A DNA stretch of 42,648 bases, taken from Bacteroidetes bacterium GWF2_41_31. GTDB lineage: Bacteria > Bacteroidota > Bacteroidia > Bacteroidales > F082. Positions 1 to 8,708 of the stretch are shown piece by piece; position 1 is the stretch's first letter, and each line of letters starts with the position of its first letter. The notes below the pieces were generated by a model. It had not been told where the DNA came from. It saw only the letters and a program-made list of their open reading frames with translations, and did no database searches. The position numbers were made by a program, and so were the translations under genes. The stretch is taken from the NCBI GenBank assembly GCA_001769215.1, contig MEOL01000004.1:11516-54163 (forward strand), given 5' to 3'.

Positions 1-544
1 AGCCTCACCCTCCCCTTTGGGGAGGGCAGGGTGGGGTTGCGCACCTCCTTGTCTAATAATTATTATAATTCTTAGTGAACATCGTTTGGCTCTGAGCGAC
101 GCACAACTTCCTTCCCCCATTTACCTCTGAGCGAAGTCCGACATCCCTTTCATCGTTTAACTCCCTGCCTTCGGCAGTCATGTGAGGGAGGCACGACTGT
201 ATGAGTCTGGTCAAAAGAAGAGGGAGCCCCACTTCAAATTTCTTAAATCGTTGTTCGGTGTTCGGTGTTCAAGAAATGAACAGGAATGCCTGTAAAGCCA
301 CAAAATAGTAGTGAAGGTATATCCATTGTGTTGCGATAACCTTTCAGGTTTTTTTCAACCTGAAAGGTTAGGTGACCATCCATTGCCACGCGGCTTTAGC
401 CCGTGGCCCAGATATTCTATCCTCTATATCTGAAACACATTAAACACCTTTAGCACAGCAAATTAGAAAACAACAGCAAATGGTTTCATTGTAGTTCTTA
501 TTTTCAATCAACACAAATCATAAACAACAAACCACCAATTTCAT
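1..544. other. Gene-free, repeat-rich left flank
   Basis: No gene is supported here. A G/C-rich hairpin lies at about 3-38, with a CCTCCCC run facing GGGGAGG across a TTT loop; such elements are common between genes in Bacteroidota. Around 75-160 there are 'CTGAGCGA' and 'CATCCCTTT' words that also occur in the tandem repeats at 33787-33914, so this may be a decayed member of the same family. The 168-bp direct-repeat copy at 241-408 follows. The rest is A/T-rich sequence leading to the antitoxin promoter. Confidence 0.6.
241..408. repeat. 168-bp direct repeat, copy 1, with two hairpins
   Basis: This segment matches 1086-1253 at a constant offset of 845 bases with about three mismatches. It contains a perfect 14-bp stem (337-350 with 357-370, arms TAACCTTTCAGGTT and AACCTGAAAGGTTA, 6-base loop) and a second palindromic motif at 385-407 whose GCCACG and CGTGGC arms enclose CGGCTTTAGCC. 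It has no coding capacity for a transposase. Together the two copies bracket the toxin-antitoxin remnant. The build resembles a non-autonomous, REP- or MITE-like element; that label is inference. Confidence 0.9.
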
Positions 545-552
545 TATATTTG
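545..552 (+). promoter_or_regulatory. Possible -7 box of the antitoxin gene
   Basis: TATATTTG fits the Bacteroidetes -7 consensus TAnnTTTG and lies about 55 bases before the ATG at 608. No matching TTG is seen 19-20 bases upstream, so support is weak. Confidence 0.35.
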
Positions 553-607
553 TAAAAAACTTGTTAAAGCCACGCACCTGCCCATTCGACATGAATTATT
601 CTGGGAT

Positions 608-859
608 ATGGATGTTGAGATACTTGACGAACAAACCCATGCCGGATACATTATTCAGCAGGTACTTAATTATGGTACCCTCCCGGAGTTTGCCACCATC
701 ATACATTTCTACAACCCGGAGACAATAAAACAAGCCATCAAACAAGCCGGCTATTTCGATCCCAAAACCTTTGCCTTTGTACTTTCCTATTTCGATCTCG
801 ATAAAAACGAACTCCAATGCTACACCAAGAAGCGGTTACACCAGGCACACTGGATTTAA
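608..859 (+). CDS. DUF6922-like antitoxin of an AbiEii-type pair
   Basis: The protein (83 residues from this ATG) resembles the small Bacteroidota DUF6922 family that precedes AbiEii-type nucleotidyltransferases: an 'FWDMDVE' start, a helical middle, and an aromatic 'FDPKTFAFVLSYFDL' segment. By analogy it would neutralise the downstream toxin, probably as a DNA- or toxin-binding antitoxin. The family-like sequence continues in frame upstream of ATG 608 (residues PIRHELFWD, from 581), but no ATG is available there; the only candidates are CTG 578 and ATT 584. The true start is therefore uncertain, or the start has mutated. The 3' end overlaps the toxin gene by 43 bases, the usual arrangement for this pair. 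Because the toxin is truncated, the antitoxin may be a relic. Confidence 0.6.
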   Translation: MDVEILDEQTHAGYIIQQVLNYGTLPEFATIIHFYNPETIKQAIKQAGYFDPKTFAFVLSYFDLDKNELQCYTKKRLHQAHWI

Positions 860-1140
860 TTCAAATGCTCCAATGCGACCCTGAACTGGAGAATTTCGTT
901 CTGGTAGGAGGTACAGCGCTGGCCCTTATGACAGGCCACAGAAGGTTCATTGATATTGATTTGTTTACCACCGTCGATTTTAACTCACAGTCAATGCTTC
1001 AACACCTTGAAAAAAGACATGGTTTTTCTCTTCAATATATGCACCACAATACGCTCAAAGGAATCATCAATCATGTTTTTGTCGATCTTAAATCGTTGTT
1101 CGGCGTTCGGTGTTCAAGAAATGAACAGGAATGCCTGTAA
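817..1140 (+). pseudogene. Truncated AbiEii-type nucleotidyltransferase toxin
   Basis: The first 90 or so residues match the N-terminal half of AbiEii/DUF1814 nucleotidyltransferase toxins. The nucleotide-binding signature is visible: FVLVGGTALAL, then RRFIDIDLFT with the paired aspartates of the catalytic site. Intact members run to roughly 200 residues or more. Here the frame enters the 168-bp repeat at 1086 and stops after about 17 unrelated residues (KSLFGVRCSRNEQECL). No continuation of the toxin is visible downstream of the repeat. AbiEii proteins are GTP- or NTP-transferases that act as toxins in abortive-infection systems. This fragment lacks the C-terminal half and is probably inactive. 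Confidence 0.75.
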
Positions 1141-1253
1141 AGCCACAAAATAGTAGTGAAGGTATATCCATTGCGTTGCGATAACCTTTCAGGTTTTTTT
1201 CAACCTGAAAGGTTAGGTGACCATCCATTGCCATGCGGCTTTAGCCCGTGGCC
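1086..1253. repeat. 168-bp direct repeat, copy 2, ending the toxin gene
   Basis: This is the second copy of the element at 241-408 and keeps both hairpins (14-bp stem 1182-1195 with 1202-1215). Its first 55 bases supply the false C-terminus and stop codon of the truncated toxin. The sequences just outside the two copies differ, and I see no target-site duplication. Confidence 0.9.
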
Positions 1254-1793
1254 AGAGCCAACTACCAAACAAAGAAGCATTAGTATGGACTTATTATTAT
1301 ATCAGGATTATGTAAAATTATAACCTGTCATAACCACCATAAAAACCCTTATTCCATATTTCCTGACCCAATAATAGGACGGTGCGCTGCACCTTTTCAT
1401 TATTCTTTTTTTATGTCAATGGCGAAATACAATGGAGGCTTTAACACAAGAATTTCAATCAATAAACAAACCTAATACGAAAAAAACAACTTAACGCCTT
1501 TCCCCCTCGGGGAAAGGGGGGATAGGGGTATTGACAAACCAATAATTTCCCAACAACACATGTCACTCATGAGAACCCCTTCCTGGCACTAGTTTAGCGA
1601 TTACATAACCAACTAATTTCCCATTGGAACGAATCTCTCCAAAAGCTTAATTCTGTTAATTTTCCATTTCCCGTTTTACATTTCCAAACTCCCCACGACG
1701 CTTCCTTGTATCTAAGCAAAATATCACCCCCCGCATATACAAAACAATCCAAGGTACACTCCACCTCCAAACAACAATCAACAAAAAAAATCG
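1254..1793. other. Gene-free spacer with two hairpin elements
   Basis: I see no gene. The palindrome GGTGCGCTGCACC lies at 1381-1393 and is the reverse complement of the motif at 16060-16072. A second G/C-rich hairpin lies at about 1496-1527, where a CCTTTCCCCC run faces GGGGAAAGG. The remainder is A/T-rich. Confidence 0.6.
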
Positions 1794-1824
1794 TTGTACA
1801 ACCAATAAGCAATGTGTACTTTTA
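1794..1824 (+). promoter_or_regulatory. Promoter of the efflux adaptor gene
   Basis: TTG at 1794-1796, a 20-base spacer, and TACTTTTA at 1817-1824 fit the Bacteroidetes pattern TTG-N19/20-TAnnTTTG with one mismatch in the -7 box. The ATG follows at 1846, so the leader would be short. Confidence 0.55.
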
Positions 1825-1845
1825 CCAATTCTTAATGATTAGCCG

Positions 1846-3234
1846 ATGAAACGTAAAAATACCCTTATACTGGTTGGACTGGTGCTGGCTGCCACGGCTC
1901 TCATCTGGTATTTTTCTGCTGAAAATGTGGTTGCCGACAAAACCATCAGCGTTGAAGCCAAACAGGGTGAATTTGTGATCGAAGTCACTACCACCGGTGA
2001 GCTTGAAGCCCGCAGCAGCGAAAACATCATGGGACCCAATGCCAACGGACTCCGCAATGCGCGTATCCACCGCTATACCATCGAAGACATCGTCCCCGAC
2101 GGTACCGTTGTCGATTCAGGGCAATGGGTGGCTACCATCGACCGGAGCGACCTCGAAAACCAAATCAGGGATCAGGAACTGGAAGTTGAAAAGCTGGAAA
2201 CACAATTCATCAAAACACAGCTCGATACCACACTCACACTCAGAAGCGCACGTGATGAGTTGGTGAACCTGAAATACCAGGTAGAAGAAAAACAAATCAT
2301 CGTCGACCAATCGTTATATGAACCACCCGCCACACAGCGACAGGTAAAAATCGACCTTGAGAAAACAGAGCGCAGCTACAAGCAAACCCTTCAAAACTAT
2401 TCTATCAAGCAACAGCAGTCGGTGGCTAACATGCGTGAGGTAGCCACTAACCTCGAGAAAGCAAGGCGTGTGCTCAAAGAGTTTGCCGACCTGAAAAAGG
2501 AATTTCTGATCATCGCTCCCAAATCGGGGATGGTCAACTACAAACGCGACTGGAACGGTCAGAAACTCGGTGCCGGCGACCAAATCAGCAGCTGGGAGAA
2601 TGTGGTGGCCATACTACCCAACCTTAGCGCCATGAACTCGCGTACTTACGTCAATGAAATTGACATCAGCAAGGTGAAAACCGGACAGGAAGCCATCGTA
2701 CAGATTGATGCCTTTCCCGATAAGAGCTTCACTGGTCATATAAACGAAGTGGCCAATATGGGTGAGCAGATGCGCAATTCAAACGCCAAGGTTTTCGAAG
2801 TGATGATCTACGTGGATGGCTTCGATTCCATCCTGCGTCCTTCTATGACCACAAAAAACAGCATCATCACCGAGGTCATCGATTCCGTGGTCTTCATCCC
2901 CATCGAAGCCGTCAACACAATCGATAGCATCAGCTTTGTCTATGCCCGTTCAGGGAAGAGACAACAGGTGGTTCCGGGCAAAAGCAGTGAGACCGATATC
3001 ATTATAAGGGCCGGGCTAAATCAGGGAGATGAAGTATACCTCATCGCACCCGAAGGAGCCGACCAGTGGTCGTTACGACGTCTTGACCAGGCCACCCTCG
3101 ACCAATTCAAGGAAGTGAAAACGGTTGAAGATACTGTTGAACACCGCGAGAAACACAATGGCCAACGACCAAATGGTCAGGGTAGGAAACAGAGGATGGG
3201 TGGCGGATCAGGTACTCAAAAACGAATCCAATAA
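1846..3234 (+). CDS. Efflux periplasmic adaptor (HlyD/MacA-like)
   Basis: This 462-residue protein is a membrane-fusion subunit that links an inner-membrane ABC transporter to a TolC-type outer-membrane channel. One N-terminal membrane segment (about residues 6-22) is followed by a split lipoyl/barrel-sandwich region (first half near 35-110), a charged coiled-coil hairpin (about 105-215), the second lipoyl half ('IIAPKSGMVNYKRDWNG'), and a beta-barrel domain. The C-terminal 30 residues are Gln/Arg/Gly-rich and probably disordered. The next gene, a MacB-like permease, starts inside or just after this tail, so the two are co-transcribed. The substrate cannot be told from sequence; macrolides, peptides or lipids are family possibilities. 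Confidence 0.85.
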   Translation: MKRKNTLILVGLVLAATALIWYFSAENVVADKTISVEAKQGEFVIEVTTTGELEARSSENIMGPNANGLRNARIHRYTIEDIVPDGTVVDSGQWVATIDRSDLENQIRDQELEVEKLETQFIKTQLDTTLTLRSARDELVNLKYQVEEKQIIVDQSLYEPPATQRQVKIDLEKTERSYKQTLQNYSIKQQQSVANMREVATNLEKARRVLKEFADLKKEFLIIAPKSGMVNYKRDWNGQKLGAGDQISSWENVVAILPNLSAMNSRTYVNEIDISKVKTGQEAIVQIDAFPDKSFTGHINEVANMGEQMRNSNAKVFEVMIYVDGFDSILRPSMTTKNSIITEVIDSVVFIPIEAVNTIDSISFVYARSGKRQQVVPGKSSETDIIIRAGLNQGDEVYLIAPEGADQWSLRRLDQATLDQFKEVKTVEDTVEHREKHNGQRPNGQGRKQRMGGGSGTQKRIQ

Positions 3235-4594
3235 AAAACAAGTTTTGGAAAGATACCTGCTCATACTCACCATATCGCTGGAGGCCGTTTTTGCCAACAA
3301 GTTCAGATCCATCCTCACCGCCCTGGGTATCATCTTTGGCGTGGCAGCCGTTATTGCTATGATGGCCATTGGCAACGGGGCACGTCAGGAGATACTCGAC
3401 CAGATTAAACTGGTTGGTTTAAACAACATTGTCATCACCCCCAAGGTGATGGACGATCCCAACAATACCGATACCGAAAGTGACGAGAAATCCATGAGTA
3501 AGAAATACTCACCCGGACTGACCATCAAAGATGCCGAAAACATTGCCAAATCATTGCCTACGGTGGCCGTAGTAAGTCCCGAGGTCATTTATCCTACCAT
3601 GGCCATTCGAAGTGGAAAAAAACTCAACGTCGACCTTTCCGGAGTCACCGCCGATTATTTCTCGATATTCAGTCAGGAAATGAGCAATGGAACAAGTTTC
3701 AGTAACCGACAGCTCGAACTGGGAGCACCTGTTTGCGTACTTGGACCGGAGGTGGCGGGGAAACTTTTCCCCAACGAAGACCCTGTAGGTCAAAATATTA
3801 AGTGCGGAAGTATCTGGCTCACCGTGGTTGGAGTTCTAAAAGGAGTACAGGTAAGCGAAAAGGCCGAGTCCATGGGCGTAAGCAATTACAGCCGCAGTGT
3901 ATTCGCTCCCATCAAGACCCTTCTGTTACGCTTCAAAGACAGATCCCTCATCAACCAGGCAAGTCTCATGGGTGGAGGTAACTTTGTCTTTTTTAGTGGA
4001 GGAAGCGTGTCATTTAGTTCCGGAGGAGGGTCAGAAGAAACCGAGAGTCAGCTCGACAAGATTGTGGTGCAGGTTAAAGAAAGCGGCCAGTTGTCAACTA
4101 CCGCTGAGGCTCTCAGAAAAATGCTCCTTAGACGGCACCAGGGCGTGGACGATTTTGTGATCACCATCCCGGAGCTGTTACTTAAACAAGAGCAGAAGAC
4201 AAAAGACATATTTAACATCGTGCTGGGAGCTATCGCCGGTATTTCGTTGGTGGTTGGTGGCATTGGAATTATGAATATCATGCTTGCTTCGGTGATGGAA
4301 CGCATCCGCGAGATAGGTGTGCGCCGTGCTACCGGAGCCACCCGCCGCGACATCGTATTCCAGTTTCTGTCTGAAGCCACTTTCATCAGCATTACAGGTG
4401 GTATTATTGGGGTTGTCCTGGGAGTCATCATGGCCAAAGTCATTACCTTGTCTACCGACATCCTGACCATCGTTTCTTTCTGGTCAATCCTTCTGTCCTT
4501 TGGCGTGGCTGCTTTCGTAGGTATCATCTTTGGTTACCTCCCTGCACGTAAAGCCGCCGCACAAGACCCTGTGGAAAGCCTGCGGCACGATTAA
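3173..4594 (+). CDS. MacB-like ABC transporter permease, no ATPase domain
   Basis: The layout is that of a MacB/FtsX-family permease. A first membrane helix ('SILTALGIIFGVAAVIAMM') is followed by a large periplasmic MacB core domain and three C-terminal helices carrying the family stretch 'MNIMLASVMERIREIGVRRA' and the ending 'PARKAAAQDPVESLRHD'. E. coli MacB carries its ATPase in the same chain, but this protein is permease only, and no ATPase gene lies beside it. The start is uncertain. ATG 3125 would overlap the adaptor by 110 bases; ATG 3173, GTG 3200 and TTG 3245 are alternatives, and family similarity begins only near 3250. It would form a tripartite pump with the preceding adaptor and probably the TolC homologue at 5638. 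Confidence 0.85.
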   Translation: MVRVGNRGWVADQVLKNESNKKQVLERYLLILTISLEAVFANKFRSILTALGIIFGVAAVIAMMAIGNGARQEILDQIKLVGLNNIVITPKVMDDPNNTDTESDEKSMSKKYSPGLTIKDAENIAKSLPTVAVVSPEVIYPTMAIRSGKKLNVDLSGVTADYFSIFSQEMSNGTSFSNRQLELGAPVCVLGPEVAGKLFPNEDPVGQNIKCGSIWLTVVGVLKGVQVSEKAESMGVSNYSRSVFAPIKTLLLRFKDRSLINQASLMGGGNFVFFSGGSVSFSSGGGSEETESQLDKIVVQVKESGQLSTTAEALRKMLLRRHQGVDDFVITIPELLLKQEQKTKDIFNIVLGAIAGISLVVGGIGIMNIMLASVMERIREIGVRRATGATRRDIVFQFLSEATFISITGGIIGVVLGVIMAKVITLSTDILTIVSFWSILLSFGVAAFVGIIFGYLPARKAAAQDPVESLRHD

Positions 4595-4739
4595 CTGATT
4601 AAGGTGTCAGTTTGTGCCATTTTTAATCGTGTTTTTATTGCTCCTAAAGCGGTTGCATCAACGCTGTGGTGGAGATAGTTGGATGGTTCTTAATTTTCCT
4701 TAAAAATAGTTTCGTATCCCTCTTATTTAAAATAATTCT

Positions 4740-4747
4740 TAATTTTG
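4740..4747 (+). promoter_or_regulatory. Possible -7 box of the peroxiredoxin gene
   Basis: TAATTTTG matches TAnnTTTG exactly and lies about 40 bases before the ATG at 4787. No clear -33 TTG is visible. Confidence 0.45.
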
Positions 4748-4786
4748 CGGCTTAGAAAGTTACTAAACATTAAAAATTAATAGATT

Positions 4787-5422
4787 ATGGCAGTATTAGT
4801 AGGAAAAAAAGCTCCGCTTTTTGAAGCCACCGCGGTGGTAAACGGGAGCGATTTTGTAGAAAAATTCTCGTTGGAACAGTACATAGGAAAGAAATATGTT
4901 ATTTTCTTTTTCTATCCCATGGACTTCACCTTTGTTTGTCCCACAGAAATTATTGCTTTTCAGGATCAAATTGCTGAATTTGAAAAACGCAATGTTGCTG
5001 TGGTTGGGTGCTCTGTGGACTCTAAATTTTCACACCTGAAATGGTTGAATACGGAGAGGGAAGATGGGGGTATCAAGGGTGTAAAATACCCGCTGGTATC
5101 TGATTTTTCGAAGACCATCTCTGAAAACTTTGACGTGCTGGCAGGCACATACGAATACAACGAAGACGGCGAAGCCGAATTCGATGGGGAACCTGTTGCC
5201 TATCGCGGACTATTCCTTATCGACAAACAAGGCATTGTTCGCCATCAGGTGGTAAACGACCTGCCCCTGGGCCGCAGCATCAAAGAAGCCTTGCGCATTG
5301 TGGATGCATGGCAGTTTCACGAAGAAAACGGTGAGGTGTGCCCCGCGAACTGGGAACCAGGCGACGATGCCATGGAAGCCACCTCGGCGGGTGTGGCCAG
5401 CTACCTGACCAAACACCAATAG
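4787..5422 (+). CDS. Typical 2-Cys peroxiredoxin (AhpC/Prx1 type)
   Basis: This 211-residue cytoplasmic peroxidase would reduce hydrogen peroxide, organic hydroperoxides or peroxynitrite. The peroxidatic Cys51 sits in 'FYPMDFTFVCPTE'. The resolving Cys185 sits in 'GEVCPANW' in the C-terminal arm. A 'GGIKG' loop and a C-terminal 'YL' occupy the places of the GGLG and YF motifs linked to over-oxidation sensitivity. Length and spacing of the two cysteines are normal for the family. The gene has its own candidate promoter and an intrinsic terminator, so it looks like a single-gene unit set between efflux genes. No ahpF reductase is nearby; thioredoxin is the likely electron donor. Confidence 0.93.
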   Translation: MAVLVGKKAPLFEATAVVNGSDFVEKFSLEQYIGKKYVIFFFYPMDFTFVCPTEIIAFQDQIAEFEKRNVAVVGCSVDSKFSHLKWLNTEREDGGIKGVKYPLVSDFSKTISENFDVLAGTYEYNEDGEAEFDGEPVAYRGLFLIDKQGIVRHQVVNDLPLGRSIKEALRIVDAWQFHEENGEVCPANWEPGDDAMEATSAGVASYLTKHQ

Positions 5423-5437
5423 AGTGTAAATAAGAAA

Positions 5438-5468
5438 AAGCTGTCCTGGTGGGGCAGCTTTTTTTTTG
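5438..5468 (+). terminator. Intrinsic terminator after the peroxiredoxin gene
   Basis: A stem of AAGCTGTCC with GGGGCAGCTT (one T-G wobble, loop of 4-5 bases) is followed by a run of nine T. Confidence 0.85.
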
Positions 5469-5566
5469 GTCATTTCTTGCAGACATGATAGGCGATGATG
5501 CAGAAGGCACCGGTACTTTTAATCAATTTATCTGGTTATTACAATAAACCAATCAATCATAAGTTT

Positions 5567-5574
5567 TATTTTTG
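5567..5574 (+). promoter_or_regulatory. Possible -7 box of the tolC-like gene
   Basis: TATTTTTG matches TAnnTTTG about 64 bases before the ATG at 5638, downstream of the peroxiredoxin terminator. No good -33 element is seen. Confidence 0.4.
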
Positions 5575-5637
5575 TGATTCGTATATCCATGACCTTCTAT
5601 ACAAGGTCGCCGGTCGAAAATATTTAAATGATGAAGA

Positions 5638-7152
5638 ATGAATAAAATTTATTCAATAAGCCAACAAGGACTTCTCTTTTTTGCATTAACTATCTTGTTG
5701 TTAACATTGGTGTTACAACCAATTCAGGCGCAGAAAAAAAGTCAATACACATTACAGGAAGTCGTCCGGCTGGCGCAGGACCAATCGCCCGATGCACAGA
5801 TTGCGCGGCACCGGTTTAAGAGCAGCTATTGGCAATACCGCAATTTTAAAGCAGAGTATCTGCCCAATCTGCAATTTGATGGAACCCTGCCCAATATCAA
5901 TCGCAGTATTGAGGCTGTCACCTCACCTGATGGAACTTCCAACTACACCTCACGTAGCCTGACCAGTTACGAAGTGTCTCTTTCCTTATCGCAGAATGTT
6001 GGGTTTTCAGGAGGAAAAGTTTTTCTAAATACCGGTCTCAGCCAGATGAACAATTATTATACTGATACCTCCACCAGTCAGTTTTTAGCCAACATGGTCA
6101 ACATCGGTATTAACCAGCCTGTTTTTAAGTACAATGAATATAAATGGCGAAAACGGATTGAGCCCATGCAATATGAAGAAGCCAAACGTGTGCTAATTGA
6201 AGCCAATGAGGAAGTAGCATCGGTGGCTGTAGACAGGTTCTTTTCGCTTTTAATCGCGCAAATTGAAAAAGAAATAAGCTTGAAAAACCTGTCCAACTAC
6301 GATACGCTTTACCGCATCGCCAAAGGCCGCTATCAACTGGGCAAAATTGCTGAGAATGATTTATTGCAACTCGAACTCAATCTGCTTCAGGCCAATGCCG
6401 CCATGGAAGATGCCGAACTCAATTACGAAACCAGATTGTCGGCATTTAAATCCTACCTTCGACTAAAAGGAGATCACCCGGTGACACTTATTCCTCCGGG
6501 AGAGACCAATCATTTTGTGGTGTCGGCCGATAAGGCAATTGAAGAAGCAAAAAATAATTCATCCGATGGGCTGGCCTTCCAGCGCAGACTTATTGAAGCT
6601 GAGAGTGAGGTAAACAGGGCCAAAATGCTTGGACGCTTTGATGCCGACATCTATGCCGTGTTGGGATTGACGCAGACATCGGATATCTTGCGCGACGCGT
6701 ACAAAAATCCGCTTGATGAGGAAAGGGTAACCGTTGGTATTACCGTCCCCATTCTCGACTGGGGACTGGCTCATGGAAGGATCAAACTGGCAGAATCGAA
6801 TCAGGACCTGGAGGCCGCTTCCGTGGAACAGGAACGCGTCGATTACGTGCAAAATATATTCGTCAACGTGATGCAGTTCAACATGCAGAAGAACCAACTG
6901 CGCATCGCGGCCAAATCGGATACCGTTGCCCAGAAACGTTACGATGTAACCCAGAAACGCTATATGATTGGCAAGATAAACGATGTGCTCGATCTCAACC
7001 TGGCACAGATTGACAACGACAATGCCAAAATCGGATATTATCGTTCACTGATGACCTATTGGAAGAGTTATTATCTAATCAGGAAGATCACACTTTACGA
7101 CTTCGAACACAACACCCCCATTATGGTATCGTTTGACGATCTGATTAGGTAA
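5638..7152 (+). CDS. TolC-family outer-membrane efflux channel
   Basis: This 504-residue protein has a signal peptide (hydrophobic core at about residues 11-27, cleavage after 'PIQAQ') and the paired alpha-helical repeats of TolC/OEP proteins. Each half carries long amphipathic helices, with coupling-region sequence 'AKGRYQLGKIAENDLLQLEL' in the first and the matching 'TQKRYMIGKINDVLDLNLAQ' in the second. It would form the trimeric outer-membrane exit duct for the adaptor/permease pair at 1846-4594. The intervening peroxiredoxin terminator and a separate candidate promoter suggest it is transcribed apart from them. ATG 5638 is chosen because the ATGs at 5628 and 5631 stop after a few codons. 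Confidence 0.9.
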   Translation: MNKIYSISQQGLLFFALTILLLTLVLQPIQAQKKSQYTLQEVVRLAQDQSPDAQIARHRFKSSYWQYRNFKAEYLPNLQFDGTLPNINRSIEAVTSPDGTSNYTSRSLTSYEVSLSLSQNVGFSGGKVFLNTGLSQMNNYYTDTSTSQFLANMVNIGINQPVFKYNEYKWRKRIEPMQYEEAKRVLIEANEEVASVAVDRFFSLLIAQIEKEISLKNLSNYDTLYRIAKGRYQLGKIAENDLLQLELNLLQANAAMEDAELNYETRLSAFKSYLRLKGDHPVTLIPPGETNHFVVSADKAIEEAKNNSSDGLAFQRRLIEAESEVNRAKMLGRFDADIYAVLGLTQTSDILRDAYKNPLDEERVTVGITVPILDWGLAHGRIKLAESNQDLEAASVEQERVDYVQNIFVNVMQFNMQKNQLRIAAKSDTVAQKRYDVTQKRYMIGKINDVLDLNLAQIDNDNAKIGYYRSLMTYWKSYYLIRKITLYDFEHNTPIMVSFDDLIR

Positions 7153-7175
7153 GGGGATTGAAAATAAATTATCCT

Positions 7176-7197
7176 GGTTCAAGTGGACGCTTGAATC
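7176..7197. repeat. Hairpin of the CAAG-CTTG family after tolC
   Basis: GGTTCAAG and CTTGAATC form an 8-bp stem around a TGGACG loop, between convergent genes. It resembles the perfect hairpin at 20946-20969, and both lie just after a plus-strand stop codon facing a convergent gene. It may help end transcription, though no T-run follows. Confidence 0.6.
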
Positions 7198-7397
7198 GGA
7201 ATGTATTATCTGCCGGATTATCTTAGTCATTCATTTTTAGTAATTATTTAGCAGCAGTATTGATTTACAAAGGTTATCAATATGTTAATATTGTGTGATA
7301 TATCAATACACTTAATAAATTTTTTCTCAATTCATTCTCCCTTCAGGGTTGGGGTGAAAAGGAATTGAGACAAAATTTATGGTTAAAAACAGGGAAG

Positions 7398-8708
7398 CTA
7401 AATAATTACCATTTTTAATCGCATAAACCGTTCCCAATAAAGTTCTTTGTTCATATCCTGCCAATGCAGGTATCCATAACGATATTGGTAGGTTTGTATC
7501 TGACAAAATATAATAAGTAAGAAAACCAATCCAATAATCCATTTCGGACGGGGAAATTGTTGCAAAAACAAAGCCAGCAGGATCATGAAAAATGGAAGGT
7601 ATTCTATCATCACCCGTGACGAAAAGCTGCCGCCGTAATACCATTGCCACCAGCTACTGAGCAAATACACCACCAGGATAAAAAACCCCGCGAAACCAAA
7701 TGCCGCGAATTTTGAAGTTTTCCACACCTTCCACCACCCAAACAAGGCCACCAGACACAAGGGTGTGTAAACAAAGAAACCTTTGCGGTAAGAAAATAAA
7801 AAGTCAACCATGTGAGGATTGGCAAAATTAAATCCTTCATCCCGATAACTATAAACAAAAAATTCACCTGTTTGCACCAGATAAATAAGGCCCTGTATTC
7901 CGACGATGAACCCTGCAAGGAGTATACCTGCTAATAAAGTAACCGGTTTTTGAAACAATACGGAGATACCTCTTTTGAGGGTATACCAATCGCCAGCCAA
8001 AAACGGCAAACTAAACAATACCAATCCATTCACGGGCCTGATGAGAACGATCATTCCAAAAGAAAACATGGCCACAAAAAACCACTTCATGCCTGCACCT
8101 AAAAAGTATTGGTTCACCGCGAGGACAAACAGGCTCACCATGGCAAATGAATACACATGCGACATGGCCGGCTCTTCTGAAACATAGTAAAAAAGGTTGG
8201 TGCCAAACATCACGGCGAAGACTACCACCGCGTTGATCATGGGTTTGATTTGGTAATTGACCAAAATACGCGACAGCCACCACATGCCCAGCAGTGTGTA
8301 AAAGATGGCTCCAATATGGATAAATATAAGCACCCACACCGAAAAACCATCCATCGGGTTTCCTGTCAGGTAATTAAGTAAGTGACCGATCAGATAAAAC
8401 GGCATCATCATCAAAGCCGTACCGGCATAATATTTATTTACGGGTTTTCCTTTATAGTGGGTTCTGTATTCATATTTAAACTCGGAATGTTCCGGGTGAC
8501 CAGCCACTGTATCATGAAAGCTAAAAGTCAGGTCATGGTATACAAAGATCGCCGGCAGGTATGAAAAATACCCTGTTCCATCGGTCTTCACTATTCGGTT
8601 CCATCGGCCTTCACCCCATTTCATGTTGGCGCTTGACCATAGCAGGATGATGGCTGCCAACAAGAGCACCCAATTCACAGGTCCAACCGATTTGAATCCT
8701 TTTTTCAT
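7398..8708 (-). CDS. Polytopic membrane protein, GT-C glycosyltransferase-like
   Basis: This is a 436-residue protein with about ten to twelve predicted membrane helices. After the first helix comes an extracytoplasmic loop with 'KTDGTGYFSYLPAIF'; later 'IVLIRPVNGLVLF' appears. Both are reminiscent of GT-C fold glycosyltransferases, in which an acidic residue in the first loop is catalytic and an R-P motif follows. I cannot assign it to a named family with certainty; an uncharacterised integral membrane protein is the safe call. The start codon overlaps the stop of the DUF2807 gene by four bases (ATGA), so translation is probably coupled. A role in building envelope glycans is inferred from the fold and from the neighbouring outer-membrane protein. 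Confidence 0.65.
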   Translation of the reverse strand: MKKGFKSVGPVNWVLLLAAIILLWSSANMKWGEGRWNRIVKTDGTGYFSYLPAIFVYHDLTFSFHDTVAGHPEHSEFKYEYRTHYKGKPVNKYYAGTALMMMPFYLIGHLLNYLTGNPMDGFSVWVLIFIHIGAIFYTLLGMWWLSRILVNYQIKPMINAVVVFAVMFGTNLFYYVSEEPAMSHVYSFAMVSLFVLAVNQYFLGAGMKWFFVAMFSFGMIVLIRPVNGLVLFSLPFLAGDWYTLKRGISVLFQKPVTLLAGILLAGFIVGIQGLIYLVQTGEFFVYSYRDEGFNFANPHMVDFLFSYRKGFFVYTPLCLVALFGWWKVWKTSKFAAFGFAGFFILVVYLLSSWWQWYYGGSFSSRVMIEYLPFFMILLALFLQQFPRPKWIIGLVFLLIIFCQIQTYQYRYGYLHWQDMNKELYWERFMRLKMVII